Source: Pseudomonas oryzihabitans
GTDB lineage: Bacteria; Pseudomonadota; Gammaproteobacteria; Pseudomonadales; Pseudomonadaceae
Length of the DNA: 64,000 nt
Reading direction: 5' to 3'
Assembly (NCBI RefSeq): GCF_006384975.1
Contig: NZ_CP021645.1
Span: 5,236,001 to 5,300,000 of the forward strand
Made by a program: the position numbers and the translations under genes
The notes under the pieces: model-generated
Told to the model about the DNA's origin: nothing
Database searches by the model: none
Seen by the model: only the letters and a program-made list of their open reading frames with translations
Part shown: positions 7,179-20,532 of the stretch, piece by piece
Layout: each line of letters starts with the position of its first letter
Position numbering within the stretch: the first letter of the stretch is position 1

Positions 7179-10010
7179 ATGCACGAAAGTCAGATGCAGC
7201 AACTGTGGGACAGCGCTCACCTGTCCGGCGGCAACGCTGCTTACGTGGAAGAGCTCTATGAGCTGTTTCTGCACGATGCGAATGCCGTTCCGGAAGAGTG
7301 GCGCACCTACTTCCAGAAGTTGCCCGCGGTAACCGGTAACTCGCCGGACGTCGCGCATTCCGCGATTCGCGATCACTTCGTCCTGCTGGGCAAGAACCAG
7401 CGCCGAGCTCAACCGGTCTCTGCCGGTACCGTCAGCTCTGAACACGAGAAGAAGCAGGTCGAAGTCCTGCGTCTGATCCAGGCGTTCCGTCTGCAAGGCC
7501 ATCAGGCGGCCCAACTCGACCCGCTGGGTCTGTGGAAGCGTCAGCCGCCTGCCGATCTGCTGCTGAACCACTACGGCTTGACCGATGCCGACCTGGATAC
7601 CACCTTCCGTACCGGTGAATTGTTCATCGGCAAAGAGGAAGCAACTCTCCGCGAAATCCGGGATGCGCTGCAAGAGACATATTGCCGCACAGTGGGTGCG
7701 GAGTTCATGCACATCGTCGATTCCGAAGAGCGTCGCTGGTTCCTCCAGCGCCTCGAAAGCGTCCGCGGTCGTCCCCAGTATTCCGCCGAAGTGCGCACCC
7801 ATCTGCTGGAGCGTCTGACCGCCGCCGAGGGCCTGGAAAAGTACCTGGGCACCAAGTACCCGGGCACCAAGAGGTTCGGTCTGGAAGGCGGCGAGAGTCT
7901 GATCCCGCTGATCGACGAGATCATCCAGCGTTCCGGTTCCTATGGCGTGAAGGAGCTGGTGATCGGCATGGCCCACCGTGGCCGCCTCAACGTCCTGGTC
8001 AACACCCTGGGCAAGAACCCGCGCGACCTGTTCGACGAGTTCGAAGGCAAGAAGCTCGTCGAGCTGGGCTCGGGTGACGTGAAGTATCACCAGGGCTTCT
8101 CGTCCAACGTCATGACCCAGGGCGGTGAAGTCCACCTGGCGCTGGCGTTCAACCCCTCGCACCTGGAGATCGTCTCTCCGGTGGTGGAGGGTTCGGTGCG
8201 GGCACGTCAGGATCGTCGTGGCGATCGTACGGGTGACAAGGTCGTGCCCATCGCCATCCACGGCGACGCCGCCTTCGCTGGCCAAGGCGTGGTCATGGAA
8301 ACCTTCCAGATGTCGCAGACCCGTGCCTACAAGACCGGTGGCACCCTGCACATCATCATCAACAACCAGGTGGGCTTCACCACCAACCGCCAGGAAGACG
8401 CGCGCTCCACCGAGTACGCCACCGACGTCGCCAAGATGATCCAGGCGCCGATCTTCCACGTGAATGGCGACGATCCCGAAGCGGTGCTGTTCGTCACCCA
8501 ACTGGCGGTCGACTACCGCATGCAGTTCAAGCGTGACGTGGTCATCGACCTGGTGTGCTACCGCCGCCGTGGTCACAACGAGGCCGATGAGCCGAGCGGC
8601 ACCCAGCCGCTGATGTACCAGCAGATCGCCAAGCAGCGCACCACCCGCGACCTCTACGCCGATGCCCTGACCCAGGCTGGCGTCGTGTCCAGCGAGCAGG
8701 TTCAAGAGCAGTTCGAAGCCTACCGCGGCGCGCTGGACGAAGGTCGCCACGTGGTGGCCAGCCTGGTCAAGGAGCCCAATCGCGATCTGTTCGTCGACTG
8801 GAAACCCTATCTGGGCCACGCCTGGACCGCGCGCCACGACACCCGCTTCGACCTGAAGACCCTGCAGGAGCTGGCCAACAAGCTGCTGCAGATTCCAGAA
8901 GGCGTCGTGGTACAGCGCCAGGTCGGCAAGATCCTCGAGGATCGGCAGAAGATGACCGCTGGCGGCCTGCCGCTGAACTGGGGCTTCGCCGAGACCATGG
9001 CTTACGCCACCCTGCTGCACGAAGGCCATCCGATCCGTATCACCGGTCAGGACGTTGGTCGTGGCACCTTCTCCCACCGTCATGCGGTGCTGCACAACCA
9101 GAAGGACGCCGTGCCTTATGTGCCCCTGCAACATCTGACGGATAACCAGCCTTCGTTCGAAATCTACGACTCCTTCCTCTCCGAGGAAGCGGTGCTGGGC
9201 TTCGAATACGGCTACGCCACCACCACGCCCAATGCGCTGGTGATCTGGGAAGCCCAGTTCGGTGACTTCGCCAACGGTGCCCAGGTCGTCATCGACCAGT
9301 TCATCACCAGCGGCGAAATCAAGTGGGGCCGCCTGTGTGGCCTGACCATGCTGCTGCCCCACGGCTACGAGGGCCAGGGCCCGGAACACTCCTCGGCGCG
9401 CCTGGAGCGTTACCTGCAACTCTGTGCCGAGCAGAACATCCAGGTGTGTGTGCCGACCACCCCGGCGCAGATCTACCACCTGCTGCGTCGCCAGGTGATC
9501 CGCCCGCTGCGCAAGCCGCTGGTGGTGCTCACGCCCAAGTCGCTGCTGCGTCACAAGCTGGCCATCTCGACCCTGGAAGACCTGGCCCATGGCTCCTTCC
9601 AGACCGTGATCAACGAGCTGGACCCCATCGATGCCCAGCAGGTCAAGCGCCTGGTGCTGTGCAGCGGCAAGGTCTACTACGACCTGCTGGAAAAGCGCCG
9701 CAGCGAGAATCGCCAGGACATCGCCATCGTCCGTCTGGAACAGCTCTACCCGTTCCCGGAAGACGACCTGGCCGAAGTCCTGGCTGGCTATCCGAACCTC
9801 GAGCGCGTGGTCTGGTGCCAGGAAGAGCCGATGAACCAGGGCGCCTGGTACTGCAGCCAGCATCACATGCGCCGCGCCGTCTCCGCCTACAAGGCCGGTC
9901 TCGGCCTGGAGTACGCCGGTCGCGATGCCTCGGCAGCCCCGGCTTGCGGCTATGCCTCCATGCACGCCGAACAGCAGGAAAAGCTGCTGTCGGATGCCTT
10001 CACCGTTTGA
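7179..10010 (+). CDS. sucA: 2-oxoglutarate dehydrogenase E1 component
   Basis: A 943-residue thiamine-diphosphate enzyme that decarboxylates 2-oxoglutarate and transfers the succinyl group to the lipoyl arm of SucB. The N-terminus has the E2-binding type of segment (MQQLWDSAHLSGGNAAYVEE). ThDP-binding and catalytic segments include GMAHRGRLNVLVN, IHGDAAFAGQGVV and GHNEADEPS, and the pyrimidine-domain motif RGTFSHRHAV follows. Full length for the family. The ATG at 7179 follows a GAAGGGG site. It precedes sucB by 42 bases in the sucAB-lpdG unit. Confidence 0.97.
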   Translation: MHESQMQQLWDSAHLSGGNAAYVEELYELFLHDANAVPEEWRTYFQKLPAVTGNSPDVAHSAIRDHFVLLGKNQRRAQPVSAGTVSSEHEKKQVEVLRLIQAFRLQGHQAAQLDPLGLWKRQPPADLLLNHYGLTDADLDTTFRTGELFIGKEEATLREIRDALQETYCRTVGAEFMHIVDSEERRWFLQRLESVRGRPQYSAEVRTHLLERLTAAEGLEKYLGTKYPGTKRFGLEGGESLIPLIDEIIQRSGSYGVKELVIGMAHRGRLNVLVNTLGKNPRDLFDEFEGKKLVELGSGDVKYHQGFSSNVMTQGGEVHLALAFNPSHLEIVSPVVEGSVRARQDRRGDRTGDKVVPIAIHGDAAFAGQGVVMETFQMSQTRAYKTGGTLHIIINNQVGFTTNRQEDARSTEYATDVAKMIQAPIFHVNGDDPEAVLFVTQLAVDYRMQFKRDVVIDLVCYRRRGHNEADEPSGTQPLMYQQIAKQRTTRDLYADALTQAGVVSSEQVQEQFEAYRGALDEGRHVVASLVKEPNRDLFVDWKPYLGHAWTARHDTRFDLKTLQELANKLLQIPEGVVVQRQVGKILEDRQKMTAGGLPLNWGFAETMAYATLLHEGHPIRITGQDVGRGTFSHRHAVLHNQKDAVPYVPLQHLTDNQPSFEIYDSFLSEEAVLGFEYGYATTTPNALVIWEAQFGDFANGAQVVIDQFITSGEIKWGRLCGLTMLLPHGYEGQGPEHSSARLERYLQLCAEQNIQVCVPTTPAQIYHLLRRQVIRPLRKPLVVLTPKSLLRHKLAISTLEDLAHGSFQTVINELDPIDAQQVKRLVLCSGKVYYDLLEKRRSENRQDIAIVRLEQLYPFPEDDLAEVLAGYPNLERVVWCQEEPMNQGAWYCSQHHMRRAVSAYKAGLGLEYAGRDASAAPACGYASMHAEQQEKLLSDAFTV

Positions 10011-10052
10011 TTCGCCACGCGACTACCACAGATCACTAAGGAAATTCATAGA

Positions 10053-11273
10053 ATGGCTATCGAGATCAAAGCCCCTACCTTCCCTGAATCGGTCGCCGAT
10101 GGCACCGTCGCCACCTGGCACAAGAAGCCGGGCGAGGCCGTCAAGCGTGACGAGCTGCTGGTGGACATCGAGACCGACAAGGTCGTCCTGGAAGTAGTGG
10201 CTCCTGCCGATGGTGTCCTGGCCGAAGTCATCAAGAACGAAGGCGATACCGTGCTGAGCGAAGAAGTCATCGCTCGCATCCAGGAGGGCGCCGCTGCTGC
10301 CGCCCCGGCCGCTCAGCCGGCGGCTGCCAGTGCCCCGGCAGCCGCTCCGGCGGCCGCTGGTAGCGACGAGGATCCGATCCTGGCCCCTGCCGCGCGCAAG
10401 ATCGCCGAAGAGAACGGCATCGATCCGGCCACCCTGGTCGGTACCGGCAAGGGTGGTCGCGTCACCAAGGAAGACGCCGTCGCCGCTGTCGAGGCCAAGA
10501 AGTCCGGCGCTGCCGCTCCGGCTGCCAAGCCTGCCGCTGCCGCCGCTCCGGTGGTGACCGCTGCGGGCGACCGCACCGAGAAGCGCGTGCCCATGACCCG
10601 TCTGCGGGCCAAGGTCGCCGAGCGCCTGGTTGAAGCCCAGTCCAGCATGGCCATGCTGACCACCTTCAACGAAGTCAACATGAAGCCGATCATGGACCTG
10701 CGTTCCAAGTACAAGGACATGTTCGAGAAGAAGCACAATGGCGTGCGTCTGGGCTTCATGTCCTTCTTCGTCAAGGCCGCTACCGAGGCGCTCAAGCGTC
10801 AGCCGGGCGTCAATGCCTCCATCGACGGCAACGACATCGTCTACCACGGCTACCAGGACATCGGCGTGGCCGTGTCCAGCGACCGTGGCCTGGTGGTTCC
10901 GGTGCTGCGCAACGCCGAGTTCATGAGCCTGGCGGAAGTGGAAGGCACCATCGCCGACTTCGGCAAGAAGGCCAAGGCCGGCAAGCTGACCATGGAAGAC
11001 ATGCAGGGCGGTACCTTCACCATCTCCAACGGTGGTGTCTTCGGTTCGTTGCTGTCCACCCCCATCGTCAACCCGCCGCAGACCGCGATCCTGGGCATGC
11101 ACAAGATCCAGGAACGCCCCATGGCGGTGAACGGCCAGGTCGTCATCCTGCCGATGATGTATCTTGCCCTGTCTTATGATCATCGCCTGATCGATGGCAA
11201 GGAAGCCGTGACCTTCCTGGTCACCATGAAGGACCTGCTGGAAGATCCGGCCCGTCTGCTGCTGGACATCTGA
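10053..11273 (+). CDS. sucB: 2-oxoglutarate dehydrogenase E2, dihydrolipoyl succinyltransferase
   Basis: A 406-residue core subunit of the 2-oxoglutarate dehydrogenase complex. Residues 1-75 are one lipoyl domain with the lipoylated lysine K43 in [11 protein letters not shown]. An Ala-Pro linker and a peripheral subunit-binding domain ([20 protein letters not shown]) follow. A second Ala-rich linker leads to the catalytic domain, which ends with the active-site [13 protein letters not shown] single lipoyl domain and this spacing indicate SucB rather than AceF. Confidence 0.97.
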   Translation: MAIEIKAPTFPESVADGTVATWHKKPGEAVKRDELLVDIETDKVVLEVVAPADGVLAEVIKNEGDTVLSEEVIARIQEGAAAAAPAAQPAAASAPAAAPAAAGSDEDPILAPAARKIAEENGIDPATLVGTGKGGRVTKEDAVAAVEAKKSGAAAPAAKPAAAAAPVVTAAGDRTEKRVPMTRLRAKVAERLVEAQSSMAMLTTFNEVNMKPIMDLRSKYKDMFEKKHNGVRLGFMSFFVKAATEALKRQPGVNASIDGNDIVYHGYQDIGVAVSSDRGLVVPVLRNAEFMSLAEVEGTIADFGKKAKAGKLTMEDMQGGTFTISNGGVFGSLLSTPIVNPPQTAILGMHKIQERPMAVNGQVVILPMMYLALSYDHRLIDGKEAVTFLVTMKDLLEDPARLLLDI

Positions 11274-11283
11274 TCCGGCTCTC

Positions 11284-11311
11284 GCGGTGCGGGGCAGGGG
11301 CCACGCACCGC
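11284..11311 (+). other. Hairpin in the sucB-lpdG gap
   Basis: GCGGTGCG (11284-11291) pairs perfectly with CGCACCGC (11304-11311) across a 12-base loop. There is no T tract, so a role in mRNA stability or processing is more likely than termination. Inference only. Confidence 0.5.
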
Positions 11312-11350
11312 TTCAAGTTTCCATGCCTGAAGCTGCTCCAAGGGGATTAG

Positions 11351-12790
<1,440 letters not shown>

Positions 12791-12823
12791 GAGATTGATA
12801 GAACCACGGGGTCGCCGACCGCC

Positions 12824-12918
12824 GTGGAGCCCTTGGGCTCCACCGCAGGAAGGCGCTCCGGACCCCTGCGCAGTAGGGGTCACAGGTGGCGCGGTGCCCG
12901 CGACCGTCCGGAGGACGG
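12824..12918 (+). other. Cluster of three hairpins between lpdG and sucC
   Basis: Three perfect inverted repeats follow each other in the 183-base gap: GTGGAGCCC/GGGCTCCAC (12824-12843), GACCCCT/AGGGGTC (12861-12881) and CCGTCC/GGACGG (12904-12918). None has a T tract. They could be an mRNA processing or stability region, or the remains of a REP-like element. The sucC start lies 55 bases further on. Confidence 0.6.
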
Positions 12919-12973
12919 CTCGGAGAACGCACAGCGTCTAATGCGCAATACCCAACGAAGACGGTAGACAAGC

Positions 12974-15027
<2,054 letters not shown>

Positions 15028-15041
15028 GCCTGACTGATTGG

Positions 15042-15068
15042 AAAGAGGCCGCCTTCGGGCGGCCTTTT
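15042..15068 (+). terminator. Terminator of the suc operon
   Basis: The stem AGGCCGCC/GGCGGCCT with a TTCG tetraloop (15046-15065) is followed by a run of T. It lies about 15 bases after the sucD stop. Confidence 0.93.
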
Positions 15069-15231
15069 TCGTTGTGGGCGCCTTGACGCCTCATCGCCTG
15101 CCGGCTGCCTTTTCGCCGGTAATTCGTTAGGATGACAACCTTCCGCTCCATCAGCCACGGCGTGGCGCTATCAAGACCTGCTCCCAAGAGGGCGGGCTGC
15201 TCCGTTTTCCTCATTGCTGGTACTGCCTTCC

Positions 15232-16575
15232 ATGAAAGCTTTGCAAAGCCGGGACGTCCTGGCCCTCGGATTCATGACGTTCGCGTTGTTCGTCGGCGCG
15301 GGCAACATCATCTTCCCCCCCATTGTCGGTCTGCAGGCCGGCGAACACGTCTGGAGCGCCGCGCTGGGCTTTCTGCTCACCGCGGTTGGCCTGCCGGTGC
15401 TGACCCTGATCGCTCTGGCCCGCGTCGGTGGTGGCATGGATGCCCTCAGCAAACCCCTGGGGCGCACGGCCGCCCGGGTGTTGGCCATCGTCTGCTATCT
15501 CTCGGTAGGACCGCTGTTCGCCACGCCGCGAACCGCTACGGTGTCCTTCGAGGTCGGCGTCGCACCGCTGCTGGGCAGTGGTCCGGTTCCGTTGTTCCTC
15601 TACAGCCTGGTGTACTTCCTGGTGGTGCTGGTGGTGTCCCTCTATCCGGGGCGCCTGCTCGACACCGTGGGACGCTTCCTCGGCCCGCTGAAGATCCTGG
15701 CGCTGGCGGTGCTGGGTGGCGCCGCGCTGTTCTGGCCGGCAGGCGGGCCCGCCACCGCGGCGCCCGAGTACGCCTCGCGGGCGCTGTCCCAGGGCTTCGT
15801 CAACGGCTATCTGACCATGGATACCCTTGGCGCCCTGGTGTTCGGCATCGTCATCGTCAACGCCATCCGCGCGCGGGGCGTGACCGCGCCGCAATTGCTG
15901 ACGCGCTACACCATCATCGCCGGCCTGATCGCCGGGGTCGGCCTGGTACTGGTTTATCTGAGCCTGTTCCAGCTCGGCGCCGGCAGCGGCGCTCTGGTGC
16001 CCCACGCCAGCAATGGTGCCGAGGTCCTGCATGCCTATGTGCAGCACACCTTCGGCAGCCTTGGCAGCGACTTCCTCGCGGTATTGATCACCCTGGCCTG
16101 CCTGGTCACGGCAGTGGGCCTGACCTGCGCCTGCGCGGAATTCTTCAGCGAATTCCTGCCGTTCAGCTATCGCAGCCTGGTGGTCCTGTTGGCGGCTTTC
16201 TCGCTGCTGGTCTCCAACCTGGGGCTGACTCAACTGATCCAGGTCTCGGTACCGATCCTGACTGCCATCTATCCGCCCTGCATCGCCCTGGTGGTGCTGA
16301 GCTTCTTCAGCTCGCGCTGGGCGGCGCCTGGCCGCATCATCGGTCCGGTGCTGCTGGTGGCGCTGGCCTTCGGTATTCTCGATGGTCTGCAGGCCGCTCA
16401 CCTGGCAGTGCCCTATCTGAATGCCGCCGTGCAGTGGCTACCCCTGGCCGACTCCGGCCTGGGTTGGCTATTGCCAGCGGTAGTGGTGGGAGTTGTGGCC
16501 CTGGTGCTGGAAAGTCTGCGGCCAAAGGGTGTTGCGGAAGAGGTTGATGGCGAGGTGCGTCCCTCGCGCTCCTGA
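15232..16575 (+). CDS. brnQ: Branched-chain amino acid transport protein (BrnQ/LIVCS family)
   Basis: A 447-residue inner membrane permease with about 12 hydrophobic helices, importing leucine, isoleucine and valine with a cation. The N-terminal signature [18 protein letters not shown] and the [17 protein letters not shown] segment are diagnostic of the family, which is called BraB/BraZ or BrnQ in pseudomonads. The ATG at 15232 gives the usual [14 protein letters not shown]; an in-frame TTG at 15214 is also possible. No clear ribosome-binding site precedes either. It ends at a bidirectional terminator. Confidence 0.92.
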   Translation: MKALQSRDVLALGFMTFALFVGAGNIIFPPIVGLQAGEHVWSAALGFLLTAVGLPVLTLIALARVGGGMDALSKPLGRTAARVLAIVCYLSVGPLFATPRTATVSFEVGVAPLLGSGPVPLFLYSLVYFLVVLVVSLYPGRLLDTVGRFLGPLKILALAVLGGAALFWPAGGPATAAPEYASRALSQGFVNGYLTMDTLGALVFGIVIVNAIRARGVTAPQLLTRYTIIAGLIAGVGLVLVYLSLFQLGAGSGALVPHASNGAEVLHAYVQHTFGSLGSDFLAVLITLACLVTAVGLTCACAEFFSEFLPFSYRSLVVLLAAFSLLVSNLGLTQLIQVSVPILTAIYPPCIALVVLSFFSSRWAAPGRIIGPVLLVALAFGILDGLQAAHLAVPYLNAAVQWLPLADSGLGWLLPAVVVGVVALVLESLRPKGVAEEVDGEVRPSRS

Positions 16576-16591
16576 CTCGGCACTCAGCCAC

Positions 16592-16618
16592 AAAAAAGCC
16601 CGCATCAGCGGGCTTTTT
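16592..16618. terminator. Bidirectional terminator between brnQ and the small lipoprotein gene
   Basis: AAAAAAGCCCGC and GCGGGCTTTTT pair around a short loop, giving T tracts on both strands between two convergent genes. Confidence 0.9.
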
Positions 16619-16632
16619 CATAGCCAATCCAA

Positions 16633-16914
16633 TTACGGCTTGGGCTGGGTAGCCGGGGCGGTGCCGTTGGTGGTGCCAGTGGCCGGATTCACCGAGGTGG
16701 CTTCGCCCTTGGACTGCTCCTTGGCAGCCTCGTTGGCGGCTTCGTTGCGCTGCTCAGCAGCCTTGTTGCTCTGCTCTGCGGCTTTGTTCAGATTTTCCTG
16801 GGCTTTCTGTTCGGTCTTGGCAGCATCCTGAGCCTTGTTTTCGGAAGGCTTGTCACAGGCGGCGAGGCCGAAGGCGGCAGTGAAGAGCAGGGCGATGGCG
16901 AAGGGCTTTTTCAT
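16633..16914 (-). CDS. Small predicted lipoprotein with a charged Ala-rich helix
   Basis: A 93-residue protein. Residues 1-20 form a lipoprotein signal peptide with the lipobox LAAC. The rest is a hydrophilic Ala/Glu/Lys/Asn-rich stretch (residues 25-70) that looks helical and partly coiled-coil, ending in a Thr/Pro/Ala-rich tail. It would be anchored to a membrane from the periplasmic side, probably the outer membrane because Asp+2 avoidance is not met exactly here (CDK); Asp after the Cys can instead hold it in the inner membrane. Function unknown. It stands alone and is convergent with brnQ. Confidence 0.8.
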   Translation of the reverse strand: MKKPFAIALLFTAAFGLAACDKPSENKAQDAAKTEQKAQENLNKAAEQSNKAAEQRNEAANEAAKEQSKGEATSVNPATGTTNGTAPATQPKP

Positions 16915-17115
16915 GTGTTTTCTCCTTATGAACTACACGACAGCCGTTCGAACGCACCGGCAAAAGCTAAGTTCCTCGCCCAATGTAAGCTCTGTGCAAA
17001 TTCCTACCTGTATCGCGAACCGGGTCGATGAAGGTTGAAATGTCGTGTGGCGCCCCCATCTCCGCGTCATCGCCAGAGCGGCTGGCGCGTATCTATCGAT
17101 TGCGGAGTTCGTAGC

Positions 17116-19020
17116 ATGAGTGTGGAGACTCAAAAGGAAACCCTAGGCTTCCAGACCGAAGTGAAGCAGCTGCTTCACCTGATGATTCACTCGCTGTATT
17201 CCAACAAGGAAATCTTCCTGCGCGAATTGATTTCCAACGCCTCCGACGCGGCCGACAAGCTCAGATTCGAGGCGCTGTCCAAGCCCGAACTGCTCGAAGG
17301 CGGGGATACGCTGAAGATTCGCCTGAGCTTCGACAAGGAAGCCGGCACCGTCACCCTCGAAGACAACGGCATCGGCATGAGCCGCGAGGAAGTCATCGCC
17401 CACCTCGGCACCATCGCCAAGTCCGGCACCGCCGACTTCCTGAAGAACCTCAGCGGTGACCAGAAGAAGGATTCCAACCTCATCGGCCAGTTCGGTGTGG
17501 GCTTCTACTCGGCCTTCATCGTCGCCGACCAGGTCGATGTCTATACCCGTCGTGCCGGCCATCCCGCGTCGGAAGGCGTGCGCTGGTCGTCCAAGGGCGA
17601 AGGGGAGTTCGAGGTCGCGACCATCGACAAGCCCGAGCGCGGTACCCGTATCGTGCTGCACCTCAAGCCTGAGGAAACCGAATTCGCCGATGGCTGGCGG
17701 CTGCGTAACGTGGTCAAGAAGTACTCCGACCACATCGGCCTGCCCATCGAGCTGCCCAAGGAACACCACGGCAGCGACGAGGAAAAACCCGCCGAGCAGG
17801 AATGGGAAACCGTCAACCGCGCTAGCGCGCTCTGGACCCGTCCGCGTACCGAACTCAAGGACGAGGACTACCAGGAGTTCTACAAGCACGTTGGCCATGA
17901 CTTCGAGAATCCCCTGACCTGGAGCCACAACAAGGTCGAGGGCAAGCTCGAATACACCTCGCTGCTGTACGTGCCGGCCCGTGCACCCTTCGATCTCTAC
18001 CAGCGCGAAGCGCCCAAGGGCCTCAAGCTCTATGTGCAGCGCGTCTTCATCATGGACCAGGCCGACCAGTTCCTACCGCTGTACCTGAGATTCATCAAGG
18101 GTGTGGTGGACTCCAACGACCTGTCGCTGAACGTCTCCCGCGAGATCCTGCAGAAGGACCCGGTGATCGACTCCATGAAGTCGGCACTGACCAAGCGCGT
18201 GCTGGACATGCTGGAGAAGCTGGCCAAGAGCGAGCCGGAGAAGTACCAGTCGTTCTGGGGCCACTTCGGCCAGGTGCTCAAGGAAGGTCCGGCAGAAGAC
18301 TTCGCCAACCGCGAGAAGATCGCCGGCCTGCTGCGTTTCGCCTCGACCCACAATGGCGACGATGCCCAGAACGTTTCCCTGGCCGACTACCTTGGCCGGA
18401 TGAAGGAGGGCCAGGACAAGATCTACTACCTGACCGGTGAGAGCCACGCCCAGATCAAGAACAGCCCGCACCTGGAAGTCTTCCGCAAGAAGGGTGTCGA
18501 GGTGCTGCTGCTGACCGATCGCATCGACGAATGGCTGATGAGCTATCTCACCGAGTTCGACGGCAAACACTTCGTCGATGTCGCCCGTGGCGATCTCGAC
18601 CTCGGCAAGCTGGATAGCGAAGAAGACAAGCAAGCCCAGGAAGAGGTGGCCAAGGCCAAGGAAGGACTGGTCGAGCGTCTCAAGCAGGCCCTGGACGCCC
18701 AGGTCAGCGAGGTACGCGTGTCCCATCGCCTGACCGATTCGCCGGCAATCCTGGCCATCGGCGAGCAGGACCTCGGCCTGCAGATGCGCCGGATCCTGGA
18801 AGCCAGCGGCCAGAAGGCACCGGACTCCAAGCCGATCTTCGAGATCAATCCGCAGCATCCGCTGATCGAGAAGCTCGACGGCGAGCCCGATGAAGACCGC
18901 TTCGCCGACCTGTCGCACATCCTGTTCGATCAGGCCGCGCTGGCCGCGGGCGACAGCCTCAAGGATCCGGCCGCCTATGTCCGCCGGTTAAACAAATTGC
19001 TGGTGGAATTGTCCGCTTAA
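17116..19020 (+). CDS. htpG: Molecular chaperone HtpG (Hsp90 family)
   Basis: A 634-residue cytosolic ATP-dependent chaperone. The N-terminal GHKL ATPase domain has [17 protein letters not shown] (ATP/Mg-binding Asn), [16 protein letters not shown] and [15 protein letters not shown]. The middle domain has [15 protein letters not shown] with the catalytic arginine. The C-terminal dimerisation domain ends at the usual length. I chose the ATG at 17116 ([16 protein letters not shown]), which matches the conserved start; a longer reading frame begins upstream at 17035 but adds unrelated sequence. No clear heat-shock promoter was recognised. Confidence 0.96.
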   Translation: MSVETQKETLGFQTEVKQLLHLMIHSLYSNKEIFLRELISNASDAADKLRFEALSKPELLEGGDTLKIRLSFDKEAGTVTLEDNGIGMSREEVIAHLGTIAKSGTADFLKNLSGDQKKDSNLIGQFGVGFYSAFIVADQVDVYTRRAGHPASEGVRWSSKGEGEFEVATIDKPERGTRIVLHLKPEETEFADGWRLRNVVKKYSDHIGLPIELPKEHHGSDEEKPAEQEWETVNRASALWTRPRTELKDEDYQEFYKHVGHDFENPLTWSHNKVEGKLEYTSLLYVPARAPFDLYQREAPKGLKLYVQRVFIMDQADQFLPLYLRFIKGVVDSNDLSLNVSREILQKDPVIDSMKSALTKRVLDMLEKLAKSEPEKYQSFWGHFGQVLKEGPAEDFANREKIAGLLRFASTHNGDDAQNVSLADYLGRMKEGQDKIYYLTGESHAQIKNSPHLEVFRKKGVEVLLLTDRIDEWLMSYLTEFDGKHFVDVARGDLDLGKLDSEEDKQAQEEVAKAKEGLVERLKQALDAQVSEVRVSHRLTDSPAILAIGEQDLGLQMRRILEASGQKAPDSKPIFEINPQHPLIEKLDGEPDEDRFADLSHILFDQAALAAGDSLKDPAAYVRRLNKLLVELSA

Positions 19021-19042
19021 AGATGCAGAAGCCCGTTTAGGG

Positions 19043-19176
19043 CCTGTTAAAAGCCTCGCGAGCTAGAGACAAACAAGGCGAAAAGACCTGAGGAAGCGGA
19101 GTTTACGCATGGTAAATGAGCATTCCGAAGGTCTTTTCAACGCAGTTTGGCCGACGCGCAGCAGGCTTTGAACAGG
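19043..19176. repeat. 134-bp palindromic repeat element, copy 1 (MITE- or REP-like)
   Basis: The ends are inverted repeats: CCTGTTAAAAGCCT (19043-19056) against AGGCTTTGAACAGG (19163-19176), 13 of 14 matching. Inside is a second inverted pair, GAAAAGACCT (19080-19089) and AGGTCTTTTC (19129-19138). Between these lies a core with GAGGAAGCGGA, GTTTACG and TGGTAAATGAGCATT, shared with the element at 49638-49848. It sits between htpG and the hydrolase gene and ends about 30 bases before the latter's ribosome-binding site. No coding capacity. Confidence 0.75.
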
Positions 19177-19218
19177 ATCTTAGGCGGGCTTCTTTCTATC
19201 TACGCTCCGGAGGACCCC

Positions 19219-19956
19219 ATGGTCGATGTCACTGTAAAACCCGTTCCCTACGAAATCGACGGCCAGCCGTTCGAGAGCCAACTGGTGTACGCCACCAGCG
19301 GTCATCCCACCCGGCCGGGCGTGCTGTTCGCGCCGAATTGGATGGGCGTCTCCAATGGCGCCGTGGAGCAGGCCAAGCAACTGGCCGAGGCCGATGGCCT
19401 GGCCTATCTGGTGGTCGATTTCTATGGCCGGGACGTGCGTCCGCAGAATGCCGACGAAGCCCTGGCGGCCATGACGCCGATCCGCGGCGACCGTGGCCTG
19501 CTGCGTCAGCGCATGCAGGCGGCCTATGCCGCGCTGGTCGCCCAGGCGGAAAGCGCTGCGGTGGACGTCCATCAGATCGCCGCCATCGGCTTCTGCTTCG
19601 GCGGTTGCGCGGCCCTGGAACTGGCACGCGATGGCGCGGCGCTGAGCGCCGTGGTGACCTTCCACGCCAATCTGGATACGCCCACGCCCGCCGATGCAGC
19701 GCGCATCACCGGCCCGGTGCTGGTGCTGCACGGCGCCGCCGATCCGCTGGTGCCGGACGAGCAACTCGCTGGCTTCCGTCAGGAGATGGACGCCGCTCAG
19801 GTGGATTGGCAACTGCTGAGCTATGGCGGCGCGGTGCACTCCTTCACTGATCCCGCGGCCAACAATCCGGGCAAACAGCAGTATCACCCGGTGGTGGCCA
19901 AGCGTGCCTTCCTGGCGATGCACAACCTGTTCGATGAGGTCTTCGCGCGGGGCTGA
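19219..19956 (+). CDS. Dienelactone hydrolase family protein
   Basis: A 245-residue alpha/beta hydrolase. The nucleophile is Cys126 in GFCFGG, the acid is Asp in HGAADPLVPD and the histidine lies in GGAVHSFTDP, which is the Cys-Asp-His triad of dienelactone hydrolase. The true substrate in cells is not known; many members act on ester or lactone compounds without a linked aromatic pathway, and no such pathway is nearby. I chose the ATG at 19219, with CGGAGGA at 19207-19213, over a start at 19147 that lies inside the repeat element. Confidence 0.9.
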   Translation: MVDVTVKPVPYEIDGQPFESQLVYATSGHPTRPGVLFAPNWMGVSNGAVEQAKQLAEADGLAYLVVDFYGRDVRPQNADEALAAMTPIRGDRGLLRQRMQAAYAALVAQAESAAVDVHQIAAIGFCFGGCAALELARDGAALSAVVTFHANLDTPTPADAARITGPVLVLHGAADPLVPDEQLAGFRQEMDAAQVDWQLLSYGGAVHSFTDPAANNPGKQQYHPVVAKRAFLAMHNLFDEVFARG

Positions 19957-20009
19957 GCCTTGGTCCGACACCTGCCGGGTTTTTCATTGACCTCGGCGGG
20001 CCAGCAAGG

Positions 20010-20507
20010 TCATTCGCTGCGGATGACCTCGTCGGCGTAGCTCAGCGGTGCCCGGCAACGCCGGCATAGATAGCGTCGGCCCTTGTGGACCAAGGCATGG
20101 CGCTGGGCAGTGAATTCGAAGCGCCCATCCGGGCAACTGCAGCGATACAGGTAGAGGGTGCGTGCCCGTTGCGGCAGTTCGTAGGTATGGCAGCGATCCG
20201 GCGGCAGTCCATAGACGCCGCGCATGATCAATTGCCATTCCTCGCCATGGGGGCGAATGGCCCCACCGAACAGTTGATGCGCCACCAGATGAGCCACCTC
20301 ATGAGCGACGGTCTGCTCGAGGAAATGGCTGCGGTTCTGCTGATAGAGCAGCTGGTTGAATCTCAGCCGATTCTCGGTGAGATGAGCGACTCCGGCGCGT
20401 TGGCCACGTAGGGCCAGGCTTACCTCGGGACGGGGAAAGCGACGTTGGAAGAAGGCCTCGGCCTGCCGATAGCAGTCTTCGACCCGGTCTTTGAGTTGTT
20501 CAGGCAT
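20010..20507 (-). CDS. SprT-like zinc metalloprotease
   Basis: A 165-residue SprT family protein. The metal-binding HEVAHLVAHQLFGG sits mid-protein, and the C-terminal part has a zinc-ribbon-like set of cysteines (YRCSCPDG and YLCRRCRAPLSY). The family is related to the DNA-protein crosslink protease Spartan, but the bacterial role is not established. I prefer the ATG at 20507 because AGAGG lies 7 bases before it; a TTG two codons upstream overlaps that site. The J-domain gene lies upstream on the same strand. Confidence 0.88.
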   Translation of the reverse strand: MPEQLKDRVEDCYRQAEAFFQRRFPRPEVSLALRGQRAGVAHLTENRLRFNQLLYQQNRSHFLEQTVAHEVAHLVAHQLFGGAIRPHGEEWQLIMRGVYGLPPDRCHTYELPQRARTLYLYRCSCPDGRFEFTAQRHALVHKGRRYLCRRCRAPLSYADEVIRSE

Positions 20508-20532
20508 GGGCAACCTCTGGCGAGGAAGGGGA

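Noticed and set aside
7032..9965. A 977-codon open frame on the minus strand opposite sucA
   Set aside because: It is the antisense frame of a well-recognised enzyme; GC-rich codon bias leaves such frames open, and the translation has no family features.
12824..12918. CRISPR-like or tandem repeat array
   Set aside because: The three hairpins have unrelated sequences and no regular spacing.
15132..16547. A 471-codon frame overlapping brnQ on the same strand
   Set aside because: It is a shifted frame of the transporter gene; the overlapping BrnQ frame has full membrane topology and family motifs.
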